Assembly (NCBI GenBank): GCA_016210425.1
Contig: JACQUE010000201.1
Span: 1 to 9,958 of the forward strand
Direction of reading: 5' to 3'
Length of the DNA stretch: 9,958 nucleotides
DNA from: Chloroflexota bacterium
GTDB lineage: Bacteria; Chloroflexota; Dehalococcoidia; JACQUE01
The position numbers and the translations under genes were made by a program. The notes under the pieces are model-generated. The model was given only the letters and a program-made list of their open reading frames with translations, searched no databases and was not told the origin of the DNA. This document shows positions 1-6,577 of this stretch, piece after piece; position 1 is the stretch's first letter, and each line of letters opens with the position of its first letter.

Positions 1-267
1 CAGTACTACGACGGCATCCCTGTCGGCGTCAACGACTGGATCTCCGACGCTAAGACAGTGGGCGCAAGCACCGACTGCTCCACCATCTACGCCTTGCAGG
101 TGGGCGAAGGCGGCCTGGCCGGACTGACCGCGCCTGGCGGCCTGCAGGTGGAGCGCGTCGGCTCCCTGGAGACTAAGGACGCCACGCGGACGCGCGTCAA
201 GTGGTACGTCAGCCTGGCCCTCTTTAACACCCTGAAGCTGGGCAAGCTCACCGGCGTGCGCGACTAA
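1..267 (+). CDS. Phage major capsid protein, C-terminal fragment (left-truncated)
   Basis: The reading frame is open from the first base and ends with TAA at 265-267, so 88 residues of a longer protein are visible. The fragment begins YYDGIPVGVNDWI, continues through a segment with STIYALQVGEGG, and ends in a beta-rich stretch (RTRVKWYVSLALFN). This order is typical of the C-terminal part of HK97-fold major capsid proteins: a 'native/desired residue' loop, then a strand reporting an 'IYA' segment, then a closing strand. The protein would form the icosahedral shell. It is first in a run of plus-strand phage genes with a 23-bp gap to the next, which fits a head-gene position. The identification rests on the general pattern and on context. 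A related encapsulin-like shell protein is the main alternative. A GTG at 58 is internal and is not the start. Confidence 0.6.
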   Translation, partial: QYYDGIPVGVNDWISDAKTVGASTDCSTIYALQVGEGGLAGLTAPGGLQVERVGSLETKDATRTRVKWYVSLALFNTLKLGKLTGVRD

Positions 268-290
268 GGGCCCGTGGAGCGAGGTGCGTC

Positions 291-671
291 ATGACGAACG
301 TGCGAATCGACCAGAACGGTATTCCCAAGGCCCCTGTCCTTGACCCGACGGCTCCCCTGCTGCATCGAAGCGGTGTAACGGCGGTCGATGCAGGCGACCC
401 GGCGGATGCCGGCGGCGCCGTCGACTGCGCCGGCTACGAGCGCTGCCGCTTCGACATCAGCATCACCGGGGCCGGCTTCACGAGCCTCACCGTCCAGATC
501 CTTTTCTGGAACAGCCGGCAGAGCCTGTGGTTCGGCGGGGCCTCGCGCCAGTTCACAAGCACTGGCCAGCACACCCTGGACGTGGATGCCCGAGGCGCAA
601 CCATCTTCCTGAAAGTGACGGCGGCAACGGCTACCACCTTCTCGCTGGCCGCCGACTACGCCCTGAGCTAG
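291..671 (+). CDS. Small beta-rich phage structural protein (hypothetical)
   Basis: The ORF encodes 126 residues from an ATG preceded by GGAG and GAGGTG (276-286), a good ribosome binding site. I do not recognise a named family. The N-terminus (about 1-50) is rich in D, P, A and G and looks flexible. Residues 50-126 alternate hydrophobic and polar positions (CRFDISITGAGF, LTVQILFW, THE later ATIFLKVTAATATTF segment), which predicts a beta-sandwich. There is no signal peptide or membrane helix. It lies directly after the capsid gene, and its stop (669-671) touches the ribosome binding site of the next gene, so it is translated as part of the same operon. A head decoration or accessory capsid protein is a reasonable guess from position and fold type, but nothing in the sequence proves it. 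Confidence 0.6.
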   Translation: MTNVRIDQNGIPKAPVLDPTAPLLHRSGVTAVDAGDPADAGGAVDCAGYERCRFDISITGAGFTSLTVQILFWNSRQSLWFGGASRQFTSTGQHTLDVDARGATIFLKVTAATATTFSLAADYALS

Positions 672-676
672 GAGGT
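671..676 (+). promoter_or_regulatory. Ribosome binding site that fixes the start at 683
   Basis: GGAGGT lies 6 bases upstream of the ATG at 683 and overlaps the last base of the preceding stop codon. The same frame stays open back to about 527, but that extension lies inside the preceding gene in another frame and has no comparable site, so 683 is the supported start. Confidence 0.8.
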
Positions 677-682
677 ACGACC

Positions 683-1525
683 ATGGCTCTCAAGCTTACC
701 GGCGAGGTCCCCTCCGTCATCCATGGCCTCGACGGCCTGGGATGGCTGGAGGAGGTACGCCGCAACTCCAGCGATCCGGCTCTCACAATCAGGCAGGATG
801 GCGGCGGCTCGGCTCTAAAGCTTGTCCTTCCGTCCGGGTCGCAGAGCTTGCTGGACTTCTACGCCGTCGCGACCCAGATCGGCCACCTCTACGCTGAGAG
901 CGGCAACCATCTGGTCTGTAAGACCGTAGGCGGTAGGGACATCCGGCTGGACCCAGCCGGGGTTATAGACCTTCGGGCTACCATCAAGAACCTGGGGGCC
1001 GCCAACAGCGGCAACGTGTACATCGACGACGGCCTTCGGGTGACAGGTGTAGCGCAGTTCGACAACGTGGTGACCGTGCCATACAACAACCTGCGGCTGC
1101 AGGCGGACAACACACGCGTGCAGCTCTCCTGGGGCAACCCCGGCTTCCGCATCCCGATAGTCGTGCCGCTGACCAACCAGAGCGCCGCCAGCGCCAGCGC
1201 TGGGGAGGTGTTCGTGCTGGACACCGCCAACGACTACTCGGTCGTGGCTGGGACGACGGCAGGGAATCAGACCCATCCCTTCGTCATTGTGGCGGGAGGC
1301 GCTACTGGCGCTGCTATCGAGGTGGCTGTCGCCGGCCTCGTAGACGTGGACTGCGACACGGGCGCCGTGAGCAGGGGCGACGTGTTGGTGACATCTAGCG
1401 TCACGGCCAAGAAGGCGATGGCTAACAACGCCCAGACCGACCCCAACAGGATTATTGGCGTTGCCCTGACCGCCAAGGACGGCGGCTCCAACGGCAGCGT
1501 CCGGGCGCTCATCAAGAGTTACTAG
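683..1525 (+). CDS. Phage structural protein with fibre-like segment and beta-rich C-terminal domain
   Basis: The product is 280 residues. Residues about 1-100 are of mixed character. Residues about 105-140 contain NLGAANSGNVYIDDGLRVTG followed by AQFDNVVTV, the short Gly/Asn/Val strand-turn pattern common in phage tail-fibre shafts and fibre-attachment proteins. Residues about 160-280 form a beta-rich domain with RGDVLVTSS, KAMANNAQTDPNRIIGVAL and a final GSVRALI strand. This resembles small barrel domains in phage decoration or fibre proteins, of the kind grouped with DUF2190-like proteins. That assignment is from memory of pattern only. There is no signal peptide. It sits between head-type genes, which favours a capsid decoration or head-fibre role; a tail fibre is the alternative. 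The ORF is intact and its stop overlaps the ribosome binding site of the next gene. Confidence 0.6.
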   Translation: MALKLTGEVPSVIHGLDGLGWLEEVRRNSSDPALTIRQDGGGSALKLVLPSGSQSLLDFYAVATQIGHLYAESGNHLVCKTVGGRDIRLDPAGVIDLRATIKNLGAANSGNVYIDDGLRVTGVAQFDNVVTVPYNNLRLQADNTRVQLSWGNPGFRIPIVVPLTNQSAASASAGEVFVLDTANDYSVVAGTTAGNQTHPFVIVAGGATGAAIEVAVAGLVDVDCDTGAVSRGDVLVTSSVTAKKAMANNAQTDPNRIIGVALTAKDGGSNGSVRALIKSY

Positions 1526-1534
1526 GAGGAAGCC

Positions 1535-1768
1535 ATGCCCAAACAGATAACGCTGGACGGCCTGTCGCCCCAAGGAATCAACATCCGCAAGGACGCCTCA
1601 GGAGCGGTGCACGTCGAGGCCTGCTACGGCATCATGGCCGGCGCCGAAGCTGTCCGTTCCGTCAGTCGCGAGATTACGCAGCATTTGAGCGCTGCTCAGC
1701 TCAACTCCGTCTCCACCTGGTACGATGGTGTCTTCAGCCGTATGGCGCAGGTGGAGATGGTCGCCTAA
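1535..1768 (+). CDS. Hypothetical 77-aa phage protein
   Basis: The ORF starts at an ATG preceded by AGGAGGA at 1524-1530, one of the strongest ribosome binding sites in the window. It encodes 77 residues that I do not recognise. The N-terminal half (KQITLDGLSPQGINIRKDASG, then AVHVEACYGIM) predicts short beta strands. The C-terminal half (about residues 35-72, SREITQHLSAAQLNSVSTWY and on) predicts an amphipathic helix. No cysteine cluster, membrane segment or nucleic-acid-binding motif is visible. The spacing (9 bp after the preceding stop, 24 bp before the next start) places it within the structural operon, so it is probably a minor virion or assembly protein. That role is inferred only from position. 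Confidence 0.6.
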   Translation: MPKQITLDGLSPQGINIRKDASGAVHVEACYGIMAGAEAVRSVSREITQHLSAAQLNSVSTWYDGVFSRMAQVEMVA

Positions 1769-1792
1769 GGAGCGCTGGGAAAGGGGCGAGCC

Positions 1793-2032
1793 GTGAGGGT
1801 AACAGCGAAGGAGCTATACGGGGTCCGCAGGGCGCGCATCGAGGCCGAACGCAGGGCTTTGCTGGCGCGGCTGGCGGAGATCTCGGTGCAGGAGCATACG
1901 CTGGAGCTGGAGCTGAAGTACGGGCTGTTGACCGGAGAGTCTGCGCTCGACCTGCTGACCGGACAGATTGGTCCGGCCAGGCGCGGCTCTTCCCAGCAGA
2001 GCCCCGGTGACGGCAAGGAGGGACAGCCATGA
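1793..2032 (+). CDS. Small coiled-coil phage protein (hypothetical)
   Basis: The ORF encodes 79 residues from a GTG start. AAGGGG (1781-1786) is the nearest purine-rich site, and AAGGAG overlapping the previous stop is too distant, so the start is less certain than its neighbours'. Residues about 4-45 are highly charged and heptad-like (ARIEAERRALLARLAEI), predicting a long amphipathic helix or short coiled coil. The tail (about 55-79) is Gly/Ser/Pro-rich and probably disordered. The stop TGA overlaps the next ATG as ATGA (2029-2032), a pattern of translational coupling with the adaptor gene. It may be a small scaffold, chaperone or neck accessory protein, but no family is recognised and the role is unknown. 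Confidence 0.6.
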   Translation: MRVTAKELYGVRRARIEAERRALLARLAEISVQEHTLELELKYGLLTGESALDLLTGQIGPARRGSSQQSPGDGKEGQP

Positions 2033-2664
2033 ACCTGACGCAGATGCGCACGCGGGTGCGACGCGACCTCCACGATGAGGATGCGACTAACTATCGTTGG
2101 ACCGACAGCGAGATCGACCGCCACATCGACCACGCCCTGCGCGAATTCAGCTACGCCGTCCCCCGCGAGGCCAAGGCCACCCTGGCGACGACCGCCGGCA
2201 GCCGTGACCTCTCGCTGGCCAGCCTCTCCGACCTCATCGCCATCGAGGCCGTGGAATATCCGGCGGGCAAGTACCCTCCCGTCTACGTTGGCTTCAGCGT
2301 CTGGGCCGGCACGCTCACCATGCTCGTCGATGCGGCTCCATCGGCCGCCGAAAACGTCTACGTCTATTACGGGAAGCTGCACACTCTGGATGCCTCAGCC
2401 TCCACTATTCCTTCCTACATGGAGGACCTGGTTGCGGCGGGGGCCGCCGCATATGCCGCCATCGAGTGGGCGAGCTTCGCGACGAACCGGCTGAATGTCG
2501 GCGGCCCTCAGGCGGTCGAAGACTATCTAACATGGGGACAGGAGCGGCTGGCGGCCTTCATGCAGGGTCTGGCGCGGCAGGGACGGCGCGGGCGCGTGCG
2601 GACGAGCGGCCTCTACCGGCCGGCGTCGCCGGCCGGCAGCCAGAGCACCGACTGGGGGCCGTAA
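2029..2664 (+). CDS. Probable phage head-tail adaptor (connector) protein
   Basis: The product is 211 residues. It begins MNLTQMRTRVRRDLHDEDAT, followed by a helix with NYRWTDSEIDRHIDHALREF. This N-terminal helical pattern (a start helix, a 'W(T/S)D.ei..hi..Al.ef' helix and a following 'y' segment) is what I associate with phage head-tail adaptor proteins that dock on the portal. A beta-rich middle follows (about 60-120, with VYVGFSVWAGTLTMLV and VYVYYGKLH), then a helical segment (about 125-185, EDLVAAGAAAYAAIEWASFA) and a basic, probably disordered tail (RQGRRGRVR). It is translationally coupled to the upstream coiled-coil gene and 10 bp from the downstream tail gene, the usual place for a neck protein. 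Family membership is by pattern, not by search. A generic structural protein is the alternative. Confidence 0.55.
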   Translation: MNLTQMRTRVRRDLHDEDATNYRWTDSEIDRHIDHALREFSYAVPREAKATLATTAGSRDLSLASLSDLIAIEAVEYPAGKYPPVYVGFSVWAGTLTMLVDAAPSAAENVYVYYGKLHTLDASASTIPSYMEDLVAAGAAAYAAIEWASFATNRLNVGGPQAVEDYLTWGQERLAAFMQGLARQGRRGRVRTSGLYRPASPAGSQSTDWGP

Positions 2665-2674
2665 GGAGGTCGTC

Positions 2675-4657
2675 GTGAGGAGCCTCTCCAGCAGCTTGCT
2701 GGCCGCCCAGAGAAGTGCCTCGGCGGTGCCATACGTGGAGGTCCAGGTCTATGAATCGATCGCGGGAGTGACGCGCGTCCTCTGGCAGCGCCTCTACACC
2801 GGCAGCGAGCCCGACTTCTACCATGCCGCCTGCATCGCCGGCGATGGCTCGCTGCTGCGGGCGCGCGTCAGCCCGTCTGACGGCCACCTCTACTACCAGC
2901 GCGTGGCGGCCCCCGGAGCCTCAAGCGATTACAGCCTCTGGACGGACCTGGGCGCCGCCTCCGACGTATCGGGCGTGGCCATGTGCAGCCAGGGAGCGAA
3001 CGTGCTTCTCGTGAGCGTCGGCGTCGACCGGCGCACCATCACCGCTCGCGACAGCTCCAACAACGGCCAGAGCTTCACCGCCAGCACCATCTTCGTCGAG
3101 GCTGCCGACGTGGGCTGGCTGGCCGTTGCTTTCTCCGATGGCGGAACGCCCGCCGTTTTCTACTCCGTGGGCGCCACGGTCTATGTGACCAAGCGAGCGA
3201 GCGGCGTCTGGAGCGCGCCTGCGGCTTGGAGCAACTCGGTGGCAGCCATTACGGGCCTCGCCTGCTGCTATGCGGGTGACTGGGACGTTGTGGTTACGGG
3301 ACGCGAGACGGGCTCCAGCGACTACAAGGTGTGGACGACCGTCTACGGCGACGGCTACCTGCAGGCGGCTGGGACCTGGCAGGCTCTGGCGGAGGTGGCG
3401 ACCGCCGAGGGCGGCTCGGGAGTGCAGTTTCAGGCCCCTTTTCTGGCCAAACTGGATGTCTTCCGCCAGACCTTCGTGGAGAAGTATACGGGCACGAGCT
3501 CTTACAGCCGGCCCTTCTGGTCCCACTCCATCGCCTCGGCGAGCTATCCCGGTAACCTCTGGCGCGAGCCCGTGCCCTTCGACGCTGAGGGTAGCTATGG
3601 CCTCGTCCTGGCTGCCGACCTCTCCTATGCCTGGGCGACCACACCAGCGGGTGTCTGGCGAGCCCAGCTTACTCCCGCGCCCGTCGTCGTCACCCCCGAT
3701 GTCATCGACCTGACCGTCGAGGACACGGTGGGTGCAGGCCGGGCGCGCATCGAGCTCCGCAACGACGACGGGCGCTACAATGTCCTGGGCGGGGTATCCA
3801 ACGAGGCTATCAAGAAGGGGTCGGAGGTGCGGATAAGCCCCGGCTATCGCACGACCAGCGGGGCCGAGGTCTCGGCAGGGCCGGCCTACTGGATCGCCGG
3901 CTGGGAGTACCTCTCGCAGGCCGGCAAAGCCTCGCTGGTGCTCTATGCGCGGGACACCTGGGGCCTGCTGGAGCAGTGGCGGGCGCGGCGGCAGTACACG
4001 TGGACTGCAGGATCGAAGACGGTTTTCCAATTGTTGTCCTTCATCTTCGCTCGCGCCGGCCTGGAGTTTACCACCCTGAGCCGCAGCGCTTCTCTGACAG
4101 GCCTCACTCCTGCCTTCACCATCCACCCCGGCGAGAGCGGGGCGACGGCCGTGCAAAGGCTGCTGAAGATGGCCGAGGACGTTATCTTTTTCCGCGGGCA
4201 CACCGCCTGCTTGAAATATCCCCAGAGCAGCGATCACGTCGACTACAGCTTCGGTATCGACCACCCCATCCGCGAGGGCCACTATCTGACGGCTGCTCAG
4301 GACAGCAACCGTGCCCAGGCCTATGGCTCCAGCCTCTTTGCCGAGTCCTTCGCCTGGTCCGAGTTGGCCCTTGTCTACGACAGGCTGCGGCAGGTACGCG
4401 ACCTCAACCTGGACACGGTGGGCAAGGCCCAGGACCGGGCCGATGCGGAGCTGCGCCGGGCGGAGATGGCGGCGCTGGGCGGCTACGTCGCCGTGCCGCC
4501 CAACTGCGGCCAGGAGCTCTACGATGTCGTCGAGATAACGGACAGCCGCGCGGGGCTTGCCACGGCGAAGCGCCGCGTGCTGGGCAACACGCTGCGCTAC
4601 TCGCGGCTAGCTAAGGGTGGCGTGTATGAGCAGAGGCTGTATTTGGGGGCGGTGTAA
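2675..4657 (+). CDS. Phage tail hub-like protein with inserted beta-propeller-like domain
   Basis: The ORF encodes 660 residues from a GTG preceded by AAGGAGGT (2663-2670). Residues 18-42 (PYVEVQVYE... VLWQRLYTG) look like the first strands of a tail-hub barrel. Residues about 45-335 consist of repeated short strand blocks (DGSLLRARVSPSDGHLYYQR; ITARDSSNNGQSFTAS; a TPAVFYSVGATVYVTKR block; SSDYKVWTTVYGDGYLQ), which resemble the blades of a BNR/sialidase-type beta-propeller. Residues about 337-660 read as a baseplate hub: DLTVEDTVGAGRARIELRND, SEVRISPGY, YWIAGWEYL, LLEQW, then a helix with DRADAELRRAEMAALGGYV and PNCGQELYDVVEITD. This is the pattern of late-control/gp27-like and siphovirus hub proteins that cap the tail tube and pierce or bind the host. 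It is the last phage gene here, with no tape-measure gene next to it. The propeller could bind a host glycan. Fold assignment is by pattern. Confidence 0.6.
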   Translation: MRSLSSSLLAAQRSASAVPYVEVQVYESIAGVTRVLWQRLYTGSEPDFYHAACIAGDGSLLRARVSPSDGHLYYQRVAAPGASSDYSLWTDLGAASDVSGVAMCSQGANVLLVSVGVDRRTITARDSSNNGQSFTASTIFVEAADVGWLAVAFSDGGTPAVFYSVGATVYVTKRASGVWSAPAAWSNSVAAITGLACCYAGDWDVVVTGRETGSSDYKVWTTVYGDGYLQAAGTWQALAEVATAEGGSGVQFQAPFLAKLDVFRQTFVEKYTGTSSYSRPFWSHSIASASYPGNLWREPVPFDAEGSYGLVLAADLSYAWATTPAGVWRAQLTPAPVVVTPDVIDLTVEDTVGAGRARIELRNDDGRYNVLGGVSNEAIKKGSEVRISPGYRTTSGAEVSAGPAYWIAGWEYLSQAGKASLVLYARDTWGLLEQWRARRQYTWTAGSKTVFQLLSFIFARAGLEFTTLSRSASLTGLTPAFTIHPGESGATAVQRLLKMAEDVIFFRGHTACLKYPQSSDHVDYSFGIDHPIREGHYLTAAQDSNRAQAYGSSLFAESFAWSELALVYDRLRQVRDLNLDTVGKAQDRADAELRRAEMAALGGYVAVPPNCGQELYDVVEITDSRAGLATAKRRVLGNTLRYSRLAKGGVYEQRLYLGAV

Positions 4658-4718
4658 GACCATCAACTGGCCAGGCCCACCAAGAAGCTAGGCCAGGTCA
4701 CTCACTCGATAAGCCCTT

Positions 4719-4853
4719 ATGATTGCCTCAGCCCCAGCGGTCCTGTCGAGTCTTGGTCTGGCCGTGCTCTCCCTGGCCGACATCCAGCCCTCCCAGCCAC
4801 CAGGCAACGCGCACCAGGCGCGCCAGGTTACGGACGCCATCCGGCCGCCGTAG
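4719..4853 (+). CDS. Possible small membrane-associated protein, 44 aa (tentative)
   Basis: An ATG at 4719 opens a 44-residue frame ending at TAG (4851-4853); an in-frame TAA lies just upstream (4710-4712), so no longer N-terminus is possible. The sequence begins MIASAPAVLSSLGLAVLSLA, an uninterrupted hydrophobic stretch long enough to span a membrane once, and ends with a polar, proline-rich tail (DIQPSQPPGNAHQARQ). Most third codon positions are G or C, as expected of a gene in this GC-rich DNA. Against it: there is no convincing ribosome binding site just upstream, and GC bias alone can produce such frames. It follows the tail-hub gene by 61 bp, where a small phage accessory protein might lie, but no function is recognised. 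Confidence 0.28.
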   Translation: MIASAPAVLSSLGLAVLSLADIQPSQPPGNAHQARQVTDAIRPP

Positions 4854-4916
4854 GGCCATCTTGCCATGGCTTCGCAGCGCACTGCACACGGAGCTCAGCC
4901 GCCTATCGATCCTTCC

Positions 4917-4946
4917 CACGAAAAAGAAACGGCGCATACTGCGCCA
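4917..4946 (-). terminator. Probable rho-independent terminator (minus strand)
   Basis: GGCGCA (4931-4936) pairs perfectly with TGCGCC (4940-4945) around a 3-base loop. On the minus strand the hairpin is followed by GTTTCTTTTTCG, a U-rich tail. It lies about 150 bp beyond the stop of the haem-protein gene and could end its transcript. Confidence 0.55.
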
Positions 4947-5039
4947 GATCTCGGCAGCGCCTGCTGTCGTACATCGTTGTCGAATTACGATAACGCCTGC
5001 GGTATGTCTTTGGGCGTGTATGAGCATGTGAATCCAAGA

Positions 5040-5070
5040 GGGGAGCGATTCGGGATGAATCGCCCCCCTT
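5040..5070. terminator. Hairpin between convergent genes, possible bidirectional terminator
   Basis: GGGGAGCGATTC (5040-5051) pairs with GAATCGCCCCCC (5057-5068) around a 5-base loop: 12 positions with one A-C mismatch. It begins 27 bp beyond the stop of the minus-strand haem-protein gene. The U-tracts on either side are weak (CTTCCTTAAT on plus, TCTTGG on minus), so termination efficiency is uncertain. Confidence 0.5.
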
Positions 5071-5094
5071 CCTTAATGGCCTGAGAGGTTTGGT

Positions 5095-6264
5095 TCAGCG
5101 ACGGGCCAGCTTCAGACGCAGGGCGAAGCCTAGGATAGCGAGGATGCCTGCGCCGAGCGCAATGGGCAACACGGGGACCGTCGGGCCGCCTGTCCTGGGC
5201 AGCGCGGTGGGGGCGGGCGCGGCAGCCTGCTCGAACGTCAGTTTAGCGAGGCCGCTGGTCGCGTGACGGACAGCCGCGTTATCGAACACGGCGACACCGA
5301 AGGCGTAGGATTTGGAGAGGTCGGCGTATTGAACGTCGAACTGGCTGCCGGTGTTCAGCTTGCGTCCCCACTCCAGCGTCCACTTGCCATCCTTCCATGC
5401 GCCTTGCGCGGAGATGTCACCCCGGTCTCCCTGGATGGGGGCCGTTATGATGCCCGCAACTTCATCATTGGCCTTGTACTTGGTGTCGTCGAGGGCAACC
5501 TTGTCCTTGTCGAAGATCCAGTACGGAGGCGCCGGCTTTTGGTCAGGCGCGGCGTACTTCGGGGCCTTCTTGTCATCGGTCTGATTGTCGGAGTAGCCGC
5601 CGGCCGTCTTCGGGTCGCTCTTGCGTCCTGCCTCTGGAGAATTCGTCGCGTCGTAGCGCGTGTCGTCCAGGTACTGGTCGTCGATCTGGCTGTTGGGGTT
5701 GGTGCGGACGCTCTTCCAGTGCCAGATATCGCCTAGCTCGCCCTTGCTTGCGGTGTACTTGTTGCCGAAGGGCTTAGGGGGCTCTCCTGCGTGGCAAACT
5801 GCGGCACACCCGATCTCGTTGAACCCCTTGATGGAGTCGTTGATGTTCCAGAGGAACGCGAGCTTGTCTTCATAGACCAAGTTGTTGTCGCCGCCCTTGT
5901 CGTTGGGATCGCTGAGCTTCTTCCACGTGCCGTCGGCCTGCTTCTGCCAGGGAGCGCGGCGCAGGCTCTGGCTGGGATCCCAATATTCCGCAAGGAAATA
6001 GACGCTATCAGACGTATAGACGGAGTAGAGGTTGACTTTGGTTGCGCTTGCCGGCAGGTTGGCGCCGCCCGCGACATCTAGAGTGACGCCAGGGGCACTG
6101 TTCCAAAGCGAGTCTACCTGTCCATCAATGGTGGGCGCCTTGTCGACTTTGACTGAGGTGAGGTTGGTCGGGTCGGCCGCGCCCGCGATGCCCGCCACAG
6201 CTAAACTTGCCACCGTTACCAGCCCTATGACCCCTAACAGCAATCTGTTCCGCACTCGTTTCAT
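5095..6264 (-). CDS. Secreted, LPxTG-anchored protein with ethylbenzene-dehydrogenase-type haem-binding domain
   Basis: The product is 389 residues. The start chosen is the ATG at 6264, preceded by GGAGG 10 bases upstream (6275-6279); it gives a clean signal peptide (MKRVRNRLLLGVIGLVTVAS, cleavage near AGAA|DPT). The frame runs on to 6438, but that extension buries the signal peptide. Residues about 35-345 match the cytochrome c-552/DMSO-reductase-like haem-binding (EB_dh, PF09459) type: APTIDGQVDSLW, VYFLAEYWDP, DKLAFLWNIND, IWHWKS (180-185) and FGVAVFDNAAVRHA. In this family the domain binds haem and relays electrons. C153-AAV-C157-H158 is a CX3CH motif that could attach haem covalently. 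Residues 355-359 (LPRTG) followed by a hydrophobic span and RR form a sortase-type sorting signal, so the protein should be held at the outer face of the envelope. Redox partner and substrate are unknown. Confidence 0.78.
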   Translation of the reverse strand: MKRVRNRLLLGVIGLVTVASLAVAGIAGAADPTNLTSVKVDKAPTIDGQVDSLWNSAPGVTLDVAGGANLPASATKVNLYSVYTSDSVYFLAEYWDPSQSLRRAPWQKQADGTWKKLSDPNDKGGDNNLVYEDKLAFLWNINDSIKGFNEIGCAAVCHAGEPPKPFGNKYTASKGELGDIWHWKSVRTNPNSQIDDQYLDDTRYDATNSPEAGRKSDPKTAGGYSDNQTDDKKAPKYAAPDQKPAPPYWIFDKDKVALDDTKYKANDEVAGIITAPIQGDRGDISAQGAWKDGKWTLEWGRKLNTGSQFDVQYADLSKSYAFGVAVFDNAAVRHATSGLAKLTFEQAAAPAPTALPRTGGPTVPVLPIALGAGILAILGFALRLKLARR

Positions 6265-6577
6265 ATGTTCCTTGCCTCCTTTCCCACTTATGCTGTTTGA
6301 TGTACAGGCTGGCCAGGCCCGTCCCAAGGACTGCTTATCAGATGGAGAGTAGCCGCCTCGGCCTTTCGCTGTAAATCCGCAAACATACGCATCGTGCTTG
6401 GCGGAGATATGCCAGCTTGGACGGGGAAAACTGCGCAAGAGAAGACGGGGCTTCCGATCAGAGGATGTAGAGCCAAGGCCTAGACTAACTGGAGAGCTTT
6501 ACATTGAGATCTGGGGGATAATTATCTGCTGCTGACAGCAAACAGGAGTCGTGAGCCACGAGCGCGTTTCAGTAACC
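6265..6577. other. Intergenic region upstream of the haem-protein gene
   Basis: This 313-bp stretch lies between the response regulator stop and the haem-protein start and should hold the latter's promoter. The ribosome binding site is at 6275-6279 (GGAGG on minus). I see no convincing -35/-10 pair; TTTACA with TACTCT at 18 bp on the minus strand is only a weak candidate. A perfect 10-bp palindrome, GATAATTATC (6517-6526), and a weak hairpin (TCGTG/CACGA, 6549-6561) lie near the regulator end; the latter might be the end of the kinase-regulator transcript. Short frames in this region have no coding support. Confidence 0.4.

Larger units (their letters stand above)
4658..5094. other. Intergenic zone at the phage/host junction
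   Basis: This 437-bp stretch separates the last plus-strand phage gene from the convergent haem-protein gene. It holds a possible 44-aa small ORF (4719-4853), a hairpin followed by a T-rich tract on the minus strand (4931-4945) and a 12-bp-stem hairpin (5040-5068). I see no tRNA gene, integrase, recombination-site repeat or inverted repeat long enough to be an attachment site. If the phage block is an integrated prophage, its right end most likely lies here, but no att core can be pointed to. Confidence 0.5.

Noticed and set aside
815..1573. 252-aa open frame on the minus strand across the fibre-like gene
   Set aside because: It overlaps two supported plus-strand genes with strong ribosome binding sites and matches no family pattern.
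2921..4282. 453-aa open frame on the minus strand opposite the tail-hub gene
   Set aside because: It lies entirely antisense to a well-supported gene, has no good ribosome binding site, and its low-complexity composition is typical of antisense frames in GC-rich DNA.
4723..5031. 102-aa plus-strand and 99-aa minus-strand frames at the junction
   Set aside because: Both are Arg/Pro/Ser-rich without a recognisable pattern or ribosome binding site, and both run through a hairpin with a U-rich tail. The 44-aa frame at 4719 is a better, though still tentative, candidate.
4667..6320. 12-bp direct repeat CTGGCCAGGCCC at 4667-4678 and 6309-6320 as possible att sites
   Set aside because: It is short, GC-rich and partly palindromic, so chance is likely, and the second copy lies upstream of a host gene rather than at the far end of the phage block.
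6265..6438. 58-residue N-terminal extension of the haem-protein frame
   Set aside because: The extension would place a signal peptide in the middle of the protein and has no ribosome binding site, while the ATG at 6264 has a clear one.
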